DNA of 64,000 nt from Yaniella flava (GTDB taxonomy: Bacteria > Actinomycetota > Actinomycetes > Actinomycetales > Micrococcaceae): the NCBI RefSeq assembly GCF_039529295.1, contig NZ_BAAAMN010000049.1, positions 1 to 64,000 of the forward strand, given 5' to 3'. Positions 24,822-32,315 of the stretch are shown here, piece after piece. The notes beneath the pieces were generated by a model, which worked only from the letters and a program-made list of their open reading frames with translations, did not search any database and had not been told where the DNA came from. The first letter of the stretch is position 1. Every line of letters begins with the position of its first letter. The position numbers were made by a program, and so were the translations under genes.

Positions 24822-25520
24822 TTAGAGTGCGAGTTCCTGACCAGGGAAGATCAGTGTTGGATCAGAAATCTGATCGGTGTTGAGCTCGTAGAGAGCTCTC
24901 CAGCCACCATCGACGCCCTGTTCAGTTGCGATCTTGTTGAGGGTGTCGCCGCTTTGAACAGTGTAGGTTTCACCGCTGGCAGCTGCCTTCGGTGCAGTCT
25001 GAGTTGGCTGCTCGACTGGCTGCTGCTTTTCAACGGGCTGCTCAGCTGGTTGTTCAGCGGGCTGTTCTACCTGCTGCTCTTCAACAGGAGCCTGTTGTTG
25101 CTCTGGTGCCTGCTGCTGTTCCATTGGCTGCTCTTGTGGCTCAGCAGAACCGGAAGCGCCGATTTGCTGTGAGCAGGATGGCCAAGCGCCCCAGCCCTGA
25201 CTATCAAGTACATTTTCAGCGACCGCAATTTGTTCCTCGCGGCTAGCGTCAGATGCACTGCCAGAGCCACCGTGTGCTTGCCAGGTTTGTGGATGGAACT
25301 GGAGACCGCCCTCGTAGCCGTTGCCGGTATTGATGCTCCAGTCACCGCCAGATTCACATTCCGCGAGCTGATCCCAGGTTGAATCTGGTGCAGCGTTTGC
25401 TGGAGCAGCAAAGCCGAAGAGCGGTAGAGAGATGGCGGCTGCTGCAGCGAGAGATTTGGCAGCCAGCTTGCCGCGTGACGGTTTGGTTACGGCGTGGCGT
25501 GGTTCATGCTTCACGTTCAA
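24822..25520 (-). CDS. Rpf-like secreted transglycosylase with LysM
   Basis: A 232-residue secreted muralytic protein. A signal peptide covers residues 1 to about 43, ending in PANAAPDS. The resuscitation-promoting-factor/transglycosylase-like domain occupies about 44-120, with the catalytic glutamate in LAECESGGDWS and the substrate-cleft motif YEGGLQFHPQTW. A Q/P/E-rich low-complexity linker (repeats of QPAEQPVE type) covers about 125-175. A C-terminal LysM begins at YTVQSGDTLNKIA. It should cleave peptidoglycan in the wall and stimulate growth or resuscitation. The start is TTG 25520 with AAAGGA five bases upstream; GTG 25514 is the alternative. Confidence 0.9.
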   Translation of the reverse strand: MNVKHEPRHAVTKPSRGKLAAKSLAAAAAISLPLFGFAAPANAAPDSTWDQLAECESGGDWSINTGNGYEGGLQFHPQTWQAHGGSGSASDASREEQIAVAENVLDSQGWGAWPSCSQQIGASGSAEPQEQPMEQQQAPEQQQAPVEEQQVEQPAEQPAEQPVEKQQPVEQPTQTAPKAAASGETYTVQSGDTLNKIATEQGVDGGWRALYELNTDQISDPTLIFPGQELAL

Positions 25521-25656
25521 GTCAATCCTTTCCTTCGCAAAAAATTGCGATAGGGATATCTAGTCCAGGTCACGGCATCGCGTGAAATATTATGAGACAT
25601 ATTTTCTTTTCATTTTTTGGCGCATGCCATCAGGTGCAAAATGACCTGAGTTCGCC

Positions 25657-25684
25657 ACAATACACGTTCTCGATTCGTTATCAA
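25657..25684 (-). promoter_or_regulatory. Candidate promoter of the rpf-like gene
   Basis: -35 TTGATA (25679-25684), 16-base spacer and -10 TATTGT (25657-25662) would give a leader of about 130 bases. The consensus match is moderate. Confidence 0.45.
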
Positions 25685-25943
25685 ACCGTTATACAGCTAT
25701 GGGTGCGTGTGGGTCGTCACGTTTTACTGACTTCGAATTTTCGGCTAGATCAAAACTCCAGGTCACAAGCTTATAACATTGCTTGAAAAATCGACCTTTT
25801 AATGGGCTGTGAATCATCTCAAAAAGCCCTCTGTGCCCGGATTTTGCCCATTTTCGTGCTGTTTTTCTGCGCGAAACACTCCGTACACGATTCGTGATTT
25901 CTCGGGCTTGTCTACCAAAGTGGCTGAAAGTTTGGCAGAAAAA

Positions 25944-25971
25944 ATCCGGTAGAGCAAATGCTCTACCGGAT
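25944..25971 (-). terminator. Intrinsic terminator of the pgk-tpiA-secG unit
   Basis: A perfect stem of 11-13 bp (ATCCGGTAGAG with its complement) is followed on the minus strand by TTTTTCTGCC. It lies 36 bases after the secG stop. Confidence 0.85.
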
Positions 25972-26007
25972 GGGTTGGCTTGCTGGCCAATAAGCGCTTA
26001 AGGCGGG

Positions 26008-26256
26008 TTAGAAATCGCCTGAGAAGCGCGACATCAGTCCAAGTACGAGAATAATACCGCCCCACATGACCGCGAGCGTTACGGTAAGTCTGTTTAAGTT
26101 GCGTTCAGCGACACCTGACGAGCTCAAGCCGCTAGTGACACCACCGCCGAACATATCGGACATACCGCCGCCACGGCCCTTATGCAGGAGGATAGCGAAG
26201 ACCATCGCAACTGACACGATCACCAAAATGATCTGGAGCACAAGTTCAAGATTCAA
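26008..26256 (-). CDS. secG: Preprotein translocase subunit SecG
   Basis: An 82-residue two-helix membrane protein (residues 5-25 and 57-77). The conserved connecting loop GRGGGMSDMFGGGVTSGLSSSG has the glycine- and serine-rich SecG pattern. It is the auxiliary subunit of the SecYEG channel. The start appears to be TTG 26256. It is the last gene of the pgk-tpiA-secG run, 23 bases after tpiA, an arrangement usual in actinobacteria. Confidence 0.94.
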   Translation of the reverse strand: MNLELVLQIILVIVSVAMVFAILLHKGRGGGMSDMFGGGVTSGLSSSGVAERNLNRLTVTLAVMWGGIILVLGLMSRFSGDF

Positions 26257-26279
26257 CGGTTTGTTCCATTCTTCTACGA

Positions 26280-27095
26280 CTAGTCTGTTAACAGGTGGTG
26301 TTCGAACCTGACAATATTAGCAAACTCTGCGTCGTCGAGGCTCGCCCCACCGACTAAGACACCATCAATATCGCGTTCACGCATGATCGTAGCAACATTG
26401 TCTGCTTTGACAGATCCACCATACAACACCCGAGTGCTATTCGCGGTTTCAGTGTCGTAGCGTTCTGCAATCTCGTCCCGCAACGCGGCGCTCATTTCTT
26501 GTGCATCGTCAGACCCGGCGACTTCTCCTGTGCCAATCGCCCAGACAGGCTCATAGGCAATGACAAGCTGGGCAGTCTGTTCTGCACTGATACCTTCGAG
26601 CGCTTCACGAAGCTGCTGTTTCGTGAACTCTACGTGTTGGCCCGCCTGGCGAGTTTCAAGACCCTCACCAACGCATAAAATCGGTGTCAGGCCATGGCGC
26701 AGTGCAGCCTGCAATTTCGCGTTGACGATCTGGTTTGTTTCAGCGTGGACACTACGACGCTCCGAGTGGCCTACGAGGACATAGGCGCATCCCAACTTCT
26801 TGAGGAAGTCCCCCGAGACATCGCCTGTGAATGCTCCAGTGTCGTGTGGTGACAGATCCTGCCCACCATAGGTGAGTTCAAGCTTGTCCGCCATAATGAG
26901 CGTTTGGACACTCCGCAGATCCGTGAACGGGGGAAAAACTGCAACCTGGACCTTATCAAAATCATGATCATTATCGGCCAGGGTCCACGATAGTTTTTGC
27001 ACCAGCGACACAGCCTGGAAATGATCCATGTTCATCTTCCAATTGCCAGCAATCAGTGGGGTGCGGTCATATACACCGTCAGTCTTTGAGGCCAA
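26280..27095 (-). CDS. tpiA: Triose-phosphate isomerase
   Basis: A 271-residue TIM barrel interconverting glyceraldehyde 3-phosphate and dihydroxyacetone phosphate. The substrate-binding lysine is in AGNWKMN near residue 19. The catalytic histidine is in VGHSERR near 108, and the catalytic glutamate in VIAYEPVWAIGTG near 180 with the flexible loop. The phosphate-binding VLYGGSVK is near 224. The start is TTG 27095 with AGGAG five bases upstream. The gene sits between pgk and secG on one strand. Confidence 0.96.
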   Translation of the reverse strand: MASKTDGVYDRTPLIAGNWKMNMDHFQAVSLVQKLSWTLADNDHDFDKVQVAVFPPFTDLRSVQTLIMADKLELTYGGQDLSPHDTGAFTGDVSGDFLKKLGCAYVLVGHSERRSVHAETNQIVNAKLQAALRHGLTPILCVGEGLETRQAGQHVEFTKQQLREALEGISAEQTAQLVIAYEPVWAIGTGEVAGSDDAQEMSAALRDEIAERYDTETANSTRVLYGGSVKADNVATIMRERDIDGVLVGGASLDDAEFANIVRFEHHLLTD

Positions 27096-27139
27096 TGAAA
27101 CTCCTGTCGTACTTCAATCGATAACTTAGTGGTATCGCA

Positions 27140-28363
27140 TTAGTTGGTTAGGGCGTCGATTCCCGGCAGGGCTTTGCCTTCGAGGTATTCAAGCGAGGCT
27201 CCCCCACCGGTGGAGATATGGCCATAGTCTTCATCGGAGAAACCGAATGCCCGTACCGCAGCTGCAGAATCGCCACCACCGACAACAGATAAGCCATTGA
27301 CCCTTGTCAGTGCCTCGGCAACCGTCTTCGTGCCGGTGGCAAAGTTTTCCATTTCAAAGACACCCATCGGTCCATTCCAGAAGACCGTGGCGGACGCCTC
27401 GATCTGCTGTGCATAGAGCCTAGCGGTTTCTGGGCCAATATCCAGGCCAAGCGCATCTGCGCCACCGGGACCGGTGGTCATAGCATCGACGCTGACCACG
27501 GCATGGTCAGCATCTTGATGAAACGCATCAGCGACAAAGGTATCGATGGGCACCACGATGTTCGCGGCCCCGGCTGCAGAACGTTGCAGATATTCTTTGA
27601 CGACGGGTAGTTGGTCTTCTTCGAGCAGGGATGACGCTACATTGTGTCCTTGAGCTTTCAAGAACGTATAGGCCATCCCGCCACCAATGAGTAGCGTGTC
27701 CGCACGGTCGAGCAGATTATCAATCACGGCTAGTTTGTCGGAGACCTTTGAACCGCCCAGTACGACGGTGTAGGGCCGTTGCGGTTCAACGATGAGCTGG
27801 TCCAGCACTTTGAGTTCAGTGGCCACCAGTGGACCCTGATAACTCGGCAGGAAGCTGGCGATATCGTAGACGGAGGCATGTTTGCGATGCACCGCACCGA
27901 AAGCGTCGTTCACGTAGGCGCCCTGATCACCGGCGAGTGAAGCGATGGCGTGCGCAAGTTCTGAACGCTCGGTGTGGTCCTGAGACGTTTCGCGCGCGTC
28001 AAAGCGGACATTTTCTATGACCAGGACGTGTCCGGAATCGAGCTGCTGAGCGGCCTGTTGAGATGCTGGCCCGGCAACATCCTCGGCGAGGATGACGGGG
28101 TGGTCGGTCAGTTGACGCATTCGTTCAACGACAGGGGCCAAAGAGAATTCCGGGTTCATTGTGCCTTGAGGACGCCCTAGGTGTGCCAGCACAATGACTT
28201 TTGCTCCTGCTTGGGCGAGCTCGTTGATGACGGGTAAGGAAGCGCGAATGCGTCCGTCGTCGGTGACCCTTCCGTCATCAAGGGGAACGTTCAGATCAGA
28301 GCGAACAACAACCGTGCGTCCGGAAGCAGATGGCAGAAGGTCACGAAGGGTTTGGGCCGTCAT
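27140..28363 (-). CDS. pgk: Phosphoglycerate kinase
   Basis: A 407-residue glycolytic kinase making ATP from 1,3-bisphosphoglycerate. The N-terminal substrate site VVVRSDLNVPLDDG is near residue 20, with VLAHLGRPQG near 60. In the C-terminal nucleotide domain, VVLGGSKVSDKL is near 193 and WNGPMGVFEMENFATGT near 332; the end has VVGGGDSAAAV and HISTGGGASLEYLEGK. The frame runs on upstream to 28429, but ATG 28363 matches the family N-terminus. The usual upstream neighbour gap is not present; sodA occupies that position. Confidence 0.96.
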   Translation of the reverse strand: MTAQTLRDLLPSASGRTVVVRSDLNVPLDDGRVTDDGRIRASLPVINELAQAGAKVIVLAHLGRPQGTMNPEFSLAPVVERMRQLTDHPVILAEDVAGPASQQAAQQLDSGHVLVIENVRFDARETSQDHTERSELAHAIASLAGDQGAYVNDAFGAVHRKHASVYDIASFLPSYQGPLVATELKVLDQLIVEPQRPYTVVLGGSKVSDKLAVIDNLLDRADTLLIGGGMAYTFLKAQGHNVASSLLEEDQLPVVKEYLQRSAAGAANIVVPIDTFVADAFHQDADHAVVSVDAMTTGPGGADALGLDIGPETARLYAQQIEASATVFWNGPMGVFEMENFATGTKTVAEALTRVNGLSVVGGGDSAAAVRAFGFSDEDYGHISTGGGASLEYLEGKALPGIDALTN

Positions 28364-28456
28364 CAATTTTCTCTTTGTGTCTCGAGTGTATGGTCCGACC
28401 GCGGCCGCGGCCGTTAACATCTTAGCCATCTACGCAGAAGTTTTGAGTTTAAAACA

Positions 28457-28492
28457 CGAGGGATCTTTTGTCGTGTGACAAAAGATCCCTCG
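28457..28492. terminator. Perfect 16-bp hairpin between sodA and pgk
   Basis: CGAGGGATCTTTTGTC pairs exactly with its complement around loop GTGT, followed on the minus strand by TGTTTTAAACTC. It ends the sodA transcript, so pgk-tpiA-secG needs its own promoter in the roughly 90 bases before pgk. A second small hairpin, CTACCG/CGGTAG, lies at 28508-28526. Confidence 0.8.
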
Positions 28493-28535
28493 ATGCGAAA
28501 TACTGTTCTACCGTCTTACGCGGTAGATGGCCTTG

Positions 28536-29159
28536 TTACAGGGTGACAAGACCGGAAGCGCCGGAGCGGGCTGCTTCGAATCGTTTCTGGACGTCTGCCC
28601 AGTTGACGATGTTCCAGATAGCTTTGACATAATCTGGTTTCACGTTCTGGTAATCCAGGTAGAACGCGTGCTCCCACATGTCCAGCATGAACAGTGGGAT
28701 GGTTGCTACTGGCACACCGTTTTGCTGGTCGTAGAACTGTTCGATGACCAGGTTGCCACCGATTGGTTCATAGGCCAGGATGGCCCAGCCGGAACCCTGG
28801 ATGCCTAGCGCGGCAGCAGTGAACTGTGCCTGGAAGTTATCGAAGGAGCCGAAGTATTCATCAATGGCTGCTGCGAGTTCACCGGTTGGTTTGTCACCGC
28901 CGTCTGGAGACAGGTTGTTCCAGAAGATCGAGTGGTTGGTGTGGCCACCCAGGTTGAACTGAAGGTTCTTGGATAGCAGGTTGACGGTGGAGAAGTCACC
29001 GGCTTCACGAGCGGCTTCGAGCTGCTCAAGTGCGGTGTTAGCGCCGTTGACATACGTATTGTGGTGCTTGGAGTGGTGTAGCTCCATAATGCGACCGGAA
29101 ATATGTGGTTCGAGTGCACCATAATCGTAGGGCAGTTCTGGCAGCGTATATTTAGCCAC
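28536..29159 (-). CDS. sodA: Superoxide dismutase (Mn/Fe family)
   Basis: A 207-residue enzyme dismutating superoxide to hydrogen peroxide and oxygen. The metal ligands are in place: a histidine in LHHSKHHNTYV near residue 28, a histidine in GGHTNHSIFWNNL near 77, and aspartate and histidine in MLDMWEHAFYLDYQN near 165. GSGWAILAY near 124 and the absence of a secretion signal indicate the cytosolic Mn/Fe type; a manganese preference is likely but not proven. GTG 29159 has AGGAGG six bases upstream. It lies between whiA and pgk, where gap is normally found in related genomes. Confidence 0.95.
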   Translation of the reverse strand: MAKYTLPELPYDYGALEPHISGRIMELHHSKHHNTYVNGANTALEQLEAAREAGDFSTVNLLSKNLQFNLGGHTNHSIFWNNLSPDGGDKPTGELAAAIDEYFGSFDNFQAQFTAAALGIQGSGWAILAYEPIGGNLVIEQFYDQQNGVPVATIPLFMLDMWEHAFYLDYQNVKPDYVKAIWNIVNWADVQKRFEAARSGASGLVTL

Positions 29160-29248
29160 GTATTCCTCCTAATAGATTCGGATAGGGATCCGAGTGTAAA
29201 TGCTGAAGCTTCATCATCAGCAAAAATATTGGTTCCATCTGATTGTGA

Positions 29249-29289
29249 ACCACTACCACTATCTTAGGCTCTACCCCCTGGGTAGTGGT
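29249..29289. promoter_or_regulatory. Inverted repeat around the predicted sodA promoter
   Basis: Nine-base arms ACCACTACC (29249-29257) and GGTAGTGGT (29281-29289) are exact complements separated by 23 bases. Between them lies a TAAGAT-like -10 box on the minus strand (29261-29266). A nested CTACCC/GGGTAG pair (29271-29285) could fold as an alternative. It may be an operator of sodA or a whiA terminator. Confidence 0.4.
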
Positions 29290-29330
29290 CAAGGTTTGAG
29301 AGCTTACCGCCTCGGAAACAGTGTGTGACG

Positions 29331-30314
29331 TTAGTTGCTATCGCGTAATTCGTGAGGCACTGCATCGTGGGTGTTTGGGATATCTAATTCCTTCGCCCGT
29401 TTGTCGGCCATGGCTAAAAGGCGACGGATTCGCCCGGCGATGGCGTCCTTGGTCATCGCCGGTTCTGCCATCCGACCGAGTTTGTCTAGAGAGGCGTGCT
29501 GGTGTTCAACACGTAGCTTACCGGCGTACTCGAGGTGCTCTGGTACCTCATCGGCCAGGATTTCCAAGGCTCTGTTGACTCGAGCACTGGCAGCCACCGC
29601 GGCCTGAGCTGACCGCCGCAAATTTGCATCGTCGAAGTTCGCAAGACGATTCGACGACGAGCGGACTTCTTTGGTGGTGTGACGTTGCTGCCAGGTTTTC
29701 ACGGTCTGTTCTGCGCCCATAGCCGAGAGGAGTTTCGTGATGGTATCGGCATCTCGAATAATGACCCGGTCGGCCTGACGGACTTCCCTGGCCTTTGCGG
29801 TCACACCGAGGCGACGTGCGGCACCGACCAATGCCAGTGCGGCCTCCGGGCCCGGAGCGACAACTTCGAGGGCAGCCGAGCGGCCAGGCTCGGTTAGGAT
29901 GCCCTGGGATAAAAATGCCCCTCGCCAAGACGCCGCGGCATCGGCAACACTGCCATTGACTACGGCCGGTGGCATGCCGCGCACAGGACGGCCGCGTGGG
30001 TCCATAAGGCCTGTTTTTCGTGCGAGTTGGGCGCCACCTTCCATGATGCGCAGCACGTAGCGCGACCCGCGGCGTGAGCCAGAACCTTGCAGGGTAATGA
30101 GGTCGCATTCCGTGCCAAATGTATCGCGCAAGGTATTGCGTAGTCTGTGTGCGGCACCTTCGTGGTCGAGCTCGGTTTCTATAATGAGTCGACCCGGGAG
30201 GAGTTGGAGTCCTCCGCCGAAGCGCAGGATACCGACAACCTCTGCTAAGCGTTCAGACAGTCGCGTAACCGAGACGCGTGCCAGTTCTTCTTTCGCAGTT
30301 GCGGTAAGTGCCAT
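29331..30314 (-). CDS. whiA: DNA-binding protein WhiA
   Basis: A 327-residue protein with the WhiA organisation: an N-terminal LAGLIDADG-like domain (residues about 20-200, inactive as a nuclease) and a C-terminal helix-turn-helix region (about 220-320) with LEYAGKLRVEHQHASLDKLG. The frame opens further upstream to 30428, but ATG 30314 (MALTATAKEELARV) is the conserved start. WhiA controls cell division and sporulation genes in actinobacteria. It forms the end of the uvrC-rapZ-yvcK-whiA operon, 55 bases after yvcK. Confidence 0.95.
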   Translation of the reverse strand: MALTATAKEELARVSVTRLSERLAEVVGILRFGGGLQLLPGRLIIETELDHEGAAHRLRNTLRDTFGTECDLITLQGSGSRRGSRYVLRIMEGGAQLARKTGLMDPRGRPVRGMPPAVVNGSVADAAASWRGAFLSQGILTEPGRSAALEVVAPGPEAALALVGAARRLGVTAKAREVRQADRVIIRDADTITKLLSAMGAEQTVKTWQQRHTTKEVRSSSNRLANFDDANLRRSAQAAVAASARVNRALEILADEVPEHLEYAGKLRVEHQHASLDKLGRMAEPAMTKDAIAGRIRRLLAMADKRAKELDIPNTHDAVPHELRDSN

Positions 30315-30369
30315 GGAGTGTTCACTGTTCTTTCTTCGCGCGTTGCGCGAGTAATACATGTTCCTTGGG

Positions 30370-31425
30370 TTAGGACGGGATGTGATCGAAGGCCTCAGAG
30401 AAGGCCACCGCAAGCCGCAAGGGATCATGGACGGTAGAGCGGTGTTCGTCTTTTACTTTACTAAACACCACGGTTGCCCCGAGTTTCTCGGCGGCCTCAC
30501 AAAATTCTTCTTCATGCTCTGATGTGACCACGGTGGGATCTGCGATGATCACATCGATCCGAAATTCGGGAGCGTAGTAGTGCAGCACCGACAGATGCTC
30601 TGCGGCAGTCATACCTTGTGTTTCGGTCGTTGAGGGCTGCAGGTTCATGACAAGGCACCGTTTGGCGGTGGTTTGGGCCAGTGCGGCACGTTGTTCTTTC
30701 AAGAGCAGGTGTGGCAGGACTGACGTGTACCAGGAGCCCGGGCCGAGGATGACCCAGTCGGTGAGTTCAAGGGCTTCTAGCACTTGCGGCGTGGCTGGTG
30801 CCTCGGGTGGAGATAATTCGATGTGGCTGACGCGACCGTGGGCTGCCTGGTCGGCTAGCGCGGCCTGTCCGGTGACCGTTCTGCGGGTGAGTTTGCCGGT
30901 CTCGTCGCCGCCCAAGACGGTTCCAGAAATCGTCATGGGTGTCGTGGACATCGGCAACACAACACCGCGGGCACCCAGGAGTGCGCCGGCCCAGGTGAGC
31001 CCATCAACGGGGTCTCCCAGGAGTTCCCAAAGGGCAACAATCAGTAAGTTGCCCAGCGTATGGTTATCCAGGGTGCCAGGTTCGCCGTCACCGTTGGAAG
31101 TCTTGAATCGGTGCTGCATCGTGTCACGCCAGGTGCGGCCCCAATCAGTATCATCACACAGCGCGGCCAGGGCCATGCGGAGATCACCGGGCGGGATGAC
31201 GTCCATTTCGCCACGAATCACGCCGGAGGATCCGCCATCGTCGGCGACAGTCACCACCGCGGTAATTTCGCCGGCGATCAGTCGTAGCGCAGACAATGTC
31301 GCATAGAGTCCGTGGCCACCACCGAGTGCAGTGACCTTGAGATTCGGCGAATAGTGACCAATCGTGGCACGTTCAGGACGGTTTGCCGTCGCTAATGGCA
31401 GCTGGCCAGTAAAGTGCATACTCAT
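30370..31425 (-). CDS. yvcK: UDP-N-acetylglucosamine-binding protein YvcK (GlmR/CuvA type)
   Basis: A 351-residue protein of the YvcK/CofD-like family. The glycine-rich nucleotide-sugar loop VTALGGGHGLYATLSALR is near residue 31, VTVADDGGSSGVIR near 58 and PPGDLRMALAALCDD near 77. The C-terminal part has AEHLSVLHYYAPEF. It links gluconeogenesis and cell-wall precursor supply. Its ATG overlaps the rapZ stop by four bases (ATGA), so the two are translated together. Confidence 0.95.
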   Translation of the reverse strand: MSMHFTGQLPLATANRPERATIGHYSPNLKVTALGGGHGLYATLSALRLIAGEITAVVTVADDGGSSGVIRGEMDVIPPGDLRMALAALCDDTDWGRTWRDTMQHRFKTSNGDGEPGTLDNHTLGNLLIVALWELLGDPVDGLTWAGALLGARGVVLPMSTTPMTISGTVLGGDETGKLTRRTVTGQAALADQAAHGRVSHIELSPPEAPATPQVLEALELTDWVILGPGSWYTSVLPHLLLKEQRAALAQTTAKRCLVMNLQPSTTETQGMTAAEHLSVLHYYAPEFRIDVIIADPTVVTSEHEEEFCEAAEKLGATVVFSKVKDEHRSTVHDPLRLAVAFSEAFDHIPS

Positions 31426-32315
31426 TCTCGCCCCATATCTCGGTGAGTGACTTTAACTTTCACCCCGGTGAATGTTGCCAAACGCTTGGCGATTTCTTCA
31501 GTGATGGAGACTGAGCGATGTTTTCCACCCGTGCAGCCGAAAGCCAGCGTGGCGTAATGCTTATTTTCGGCACGATACCCTTCGATGACGGGCTCCATCA
31601 TGCGGACATAACTCTCGACAAAAGACGAAACGCCTTTTTGCTCTAATACATAGTCAGAAACCTCTGACTGTTGGCCAGTGTGGTGGCGTAGCCCTGGTAC
31701 CCAGTGCGGGTTCGGGATGAAACGAACATCCGCCATAAAATTCGAATCTTGCGGAACCCCGTATTTGAACCCAAAGGAAAGAATATTCAACCGGATGACG
31801 ATGGGGCCGTCTTCGGTGAACAGCTCAGTGGTCGCTGTTGAGAGGTCGTGGACGTTGAAATCCGAGGTGTCGAGCATCATCTCGGCTTCATCACGCAGCT
31901 TAACCATCAGGTCGCGTTCGGCTGCGATGCCATCCAGAATGGAGCCGTCACCTTGGAGCGGGTGTGGACGTCGTAGCGTTTCGAAGCGGCGAACCAGAGC
32001 TTCATCCGAAGCATCGAGGAAGAGCACGCGCAGTTCTGCTCCGTCGGTACGCAACTGGGCCATGGCCTCTTGTAACGACTGAAAGAATTCTTTGGAACGC
32101 ACATCGACGACGAGCGCCAACTTCAGTGCCGTTTCTGGGTTTTTGCCGATGAGCTGGGCCATCGTGGAAAACAGTTGCGGTGGCAGGTTGTCGACGACAT
32201 ACCACCCGAGGTCTTCGAGCGAATGTGCAGCTGTTGTCCGTCCCGCCCCCGACATGCCGGTGATAATCAGGACTTGTGCGGTCTCCGGTTTGACCGGTTG
32301 CAGATCTGAGGTCAT
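31422..32315 (-). CDS. rapZ: RNase adapter RapZ-type nucleotide-binding protein
   Basis: A 297-residue P-loop protein. The N-terminal nucleotide-binding domain has GMSGAGRT at about residue 20, where the Walker A lysine is an arginine as in many actinobacterial members, and DLGWYVVDNLPPQL near 33. The C-terminal ligand-binding domain contains FGFKYGVPQDSNFMADVRF near 187 and FGCTGGKHRSVSITEEIA near 260. In E. coli RapZ senses GlcN6P and directs RNase E to a small RNA; that circuit is absent in actinobacteria, so the role here is unknown. It overlaps both neighbours by four bases. Confidence 0.93.
   Translation of the reverse strand: MTSDLQPVKPETAQVLIITGMSGAGRTTAAHSLEDLGWYVVDNLPPQLFSTMAQLIGKNPETALKLALVVDVRSKEFFQSLQEAMAQLRTDGAELRVLFLDASDEALVRRFETLRRPHPLQGDGSILDGIAAERDLMVKLRDEAEMMLDTSDFNVHDLSTATTELFTEDGPIVIRLNILSFGFKYGVPQDSNFMADVRFIPNPHWVPGLRHHTGQQSEVSDYVLEQKGVSSFVESYVRMMEPVIEGYRAENKHYATLAFGCTGGKHRSVSITEEIAKRLATFTGVKVKVTHRDMGRE

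Larger units (their letters stand above)
25521..26007. other. 487-base intergenic region between the rpf-like gene and secG
   Basis: The longest gene-free stretch here. It holds the secG terminator (25944-25971) and the leader and promoter region of the rpf-like gene. A TTGATA/TATTGT promoter (25657-25684) precedes dyads TCAGGT/ACCTGA (25630-25649), TCACG/CGTGA (25570-25585) and TCGCAA-AAAA-TTGCGA (25535-25550), the last close to the ribosome site. It is AT-rich with no credible coding frame. Confidence 0.6.

Noticed and set aside
25521..25943. ydaO-type (c-di-AMP) riboswitch before the rpf-like gene
   Set aside because: Expected from knowledge of related genes, but the conserved core segments could not be located by eye on the minus strand.
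28364..28535. Remnant of gap between pgk and sodA
   Set aside because: The 172 bases contain two hairpins and AT-rich sequence but no fragment of the GAPDH signature (ASCTTN) in any frame.
31422..32315. Inactive RapZ because the Walker A lysine is arginine
   Set aside because: GAGRS/T in place of GAGKS is common in actinobacterial members of this family, so it is not evidence of loss of function.
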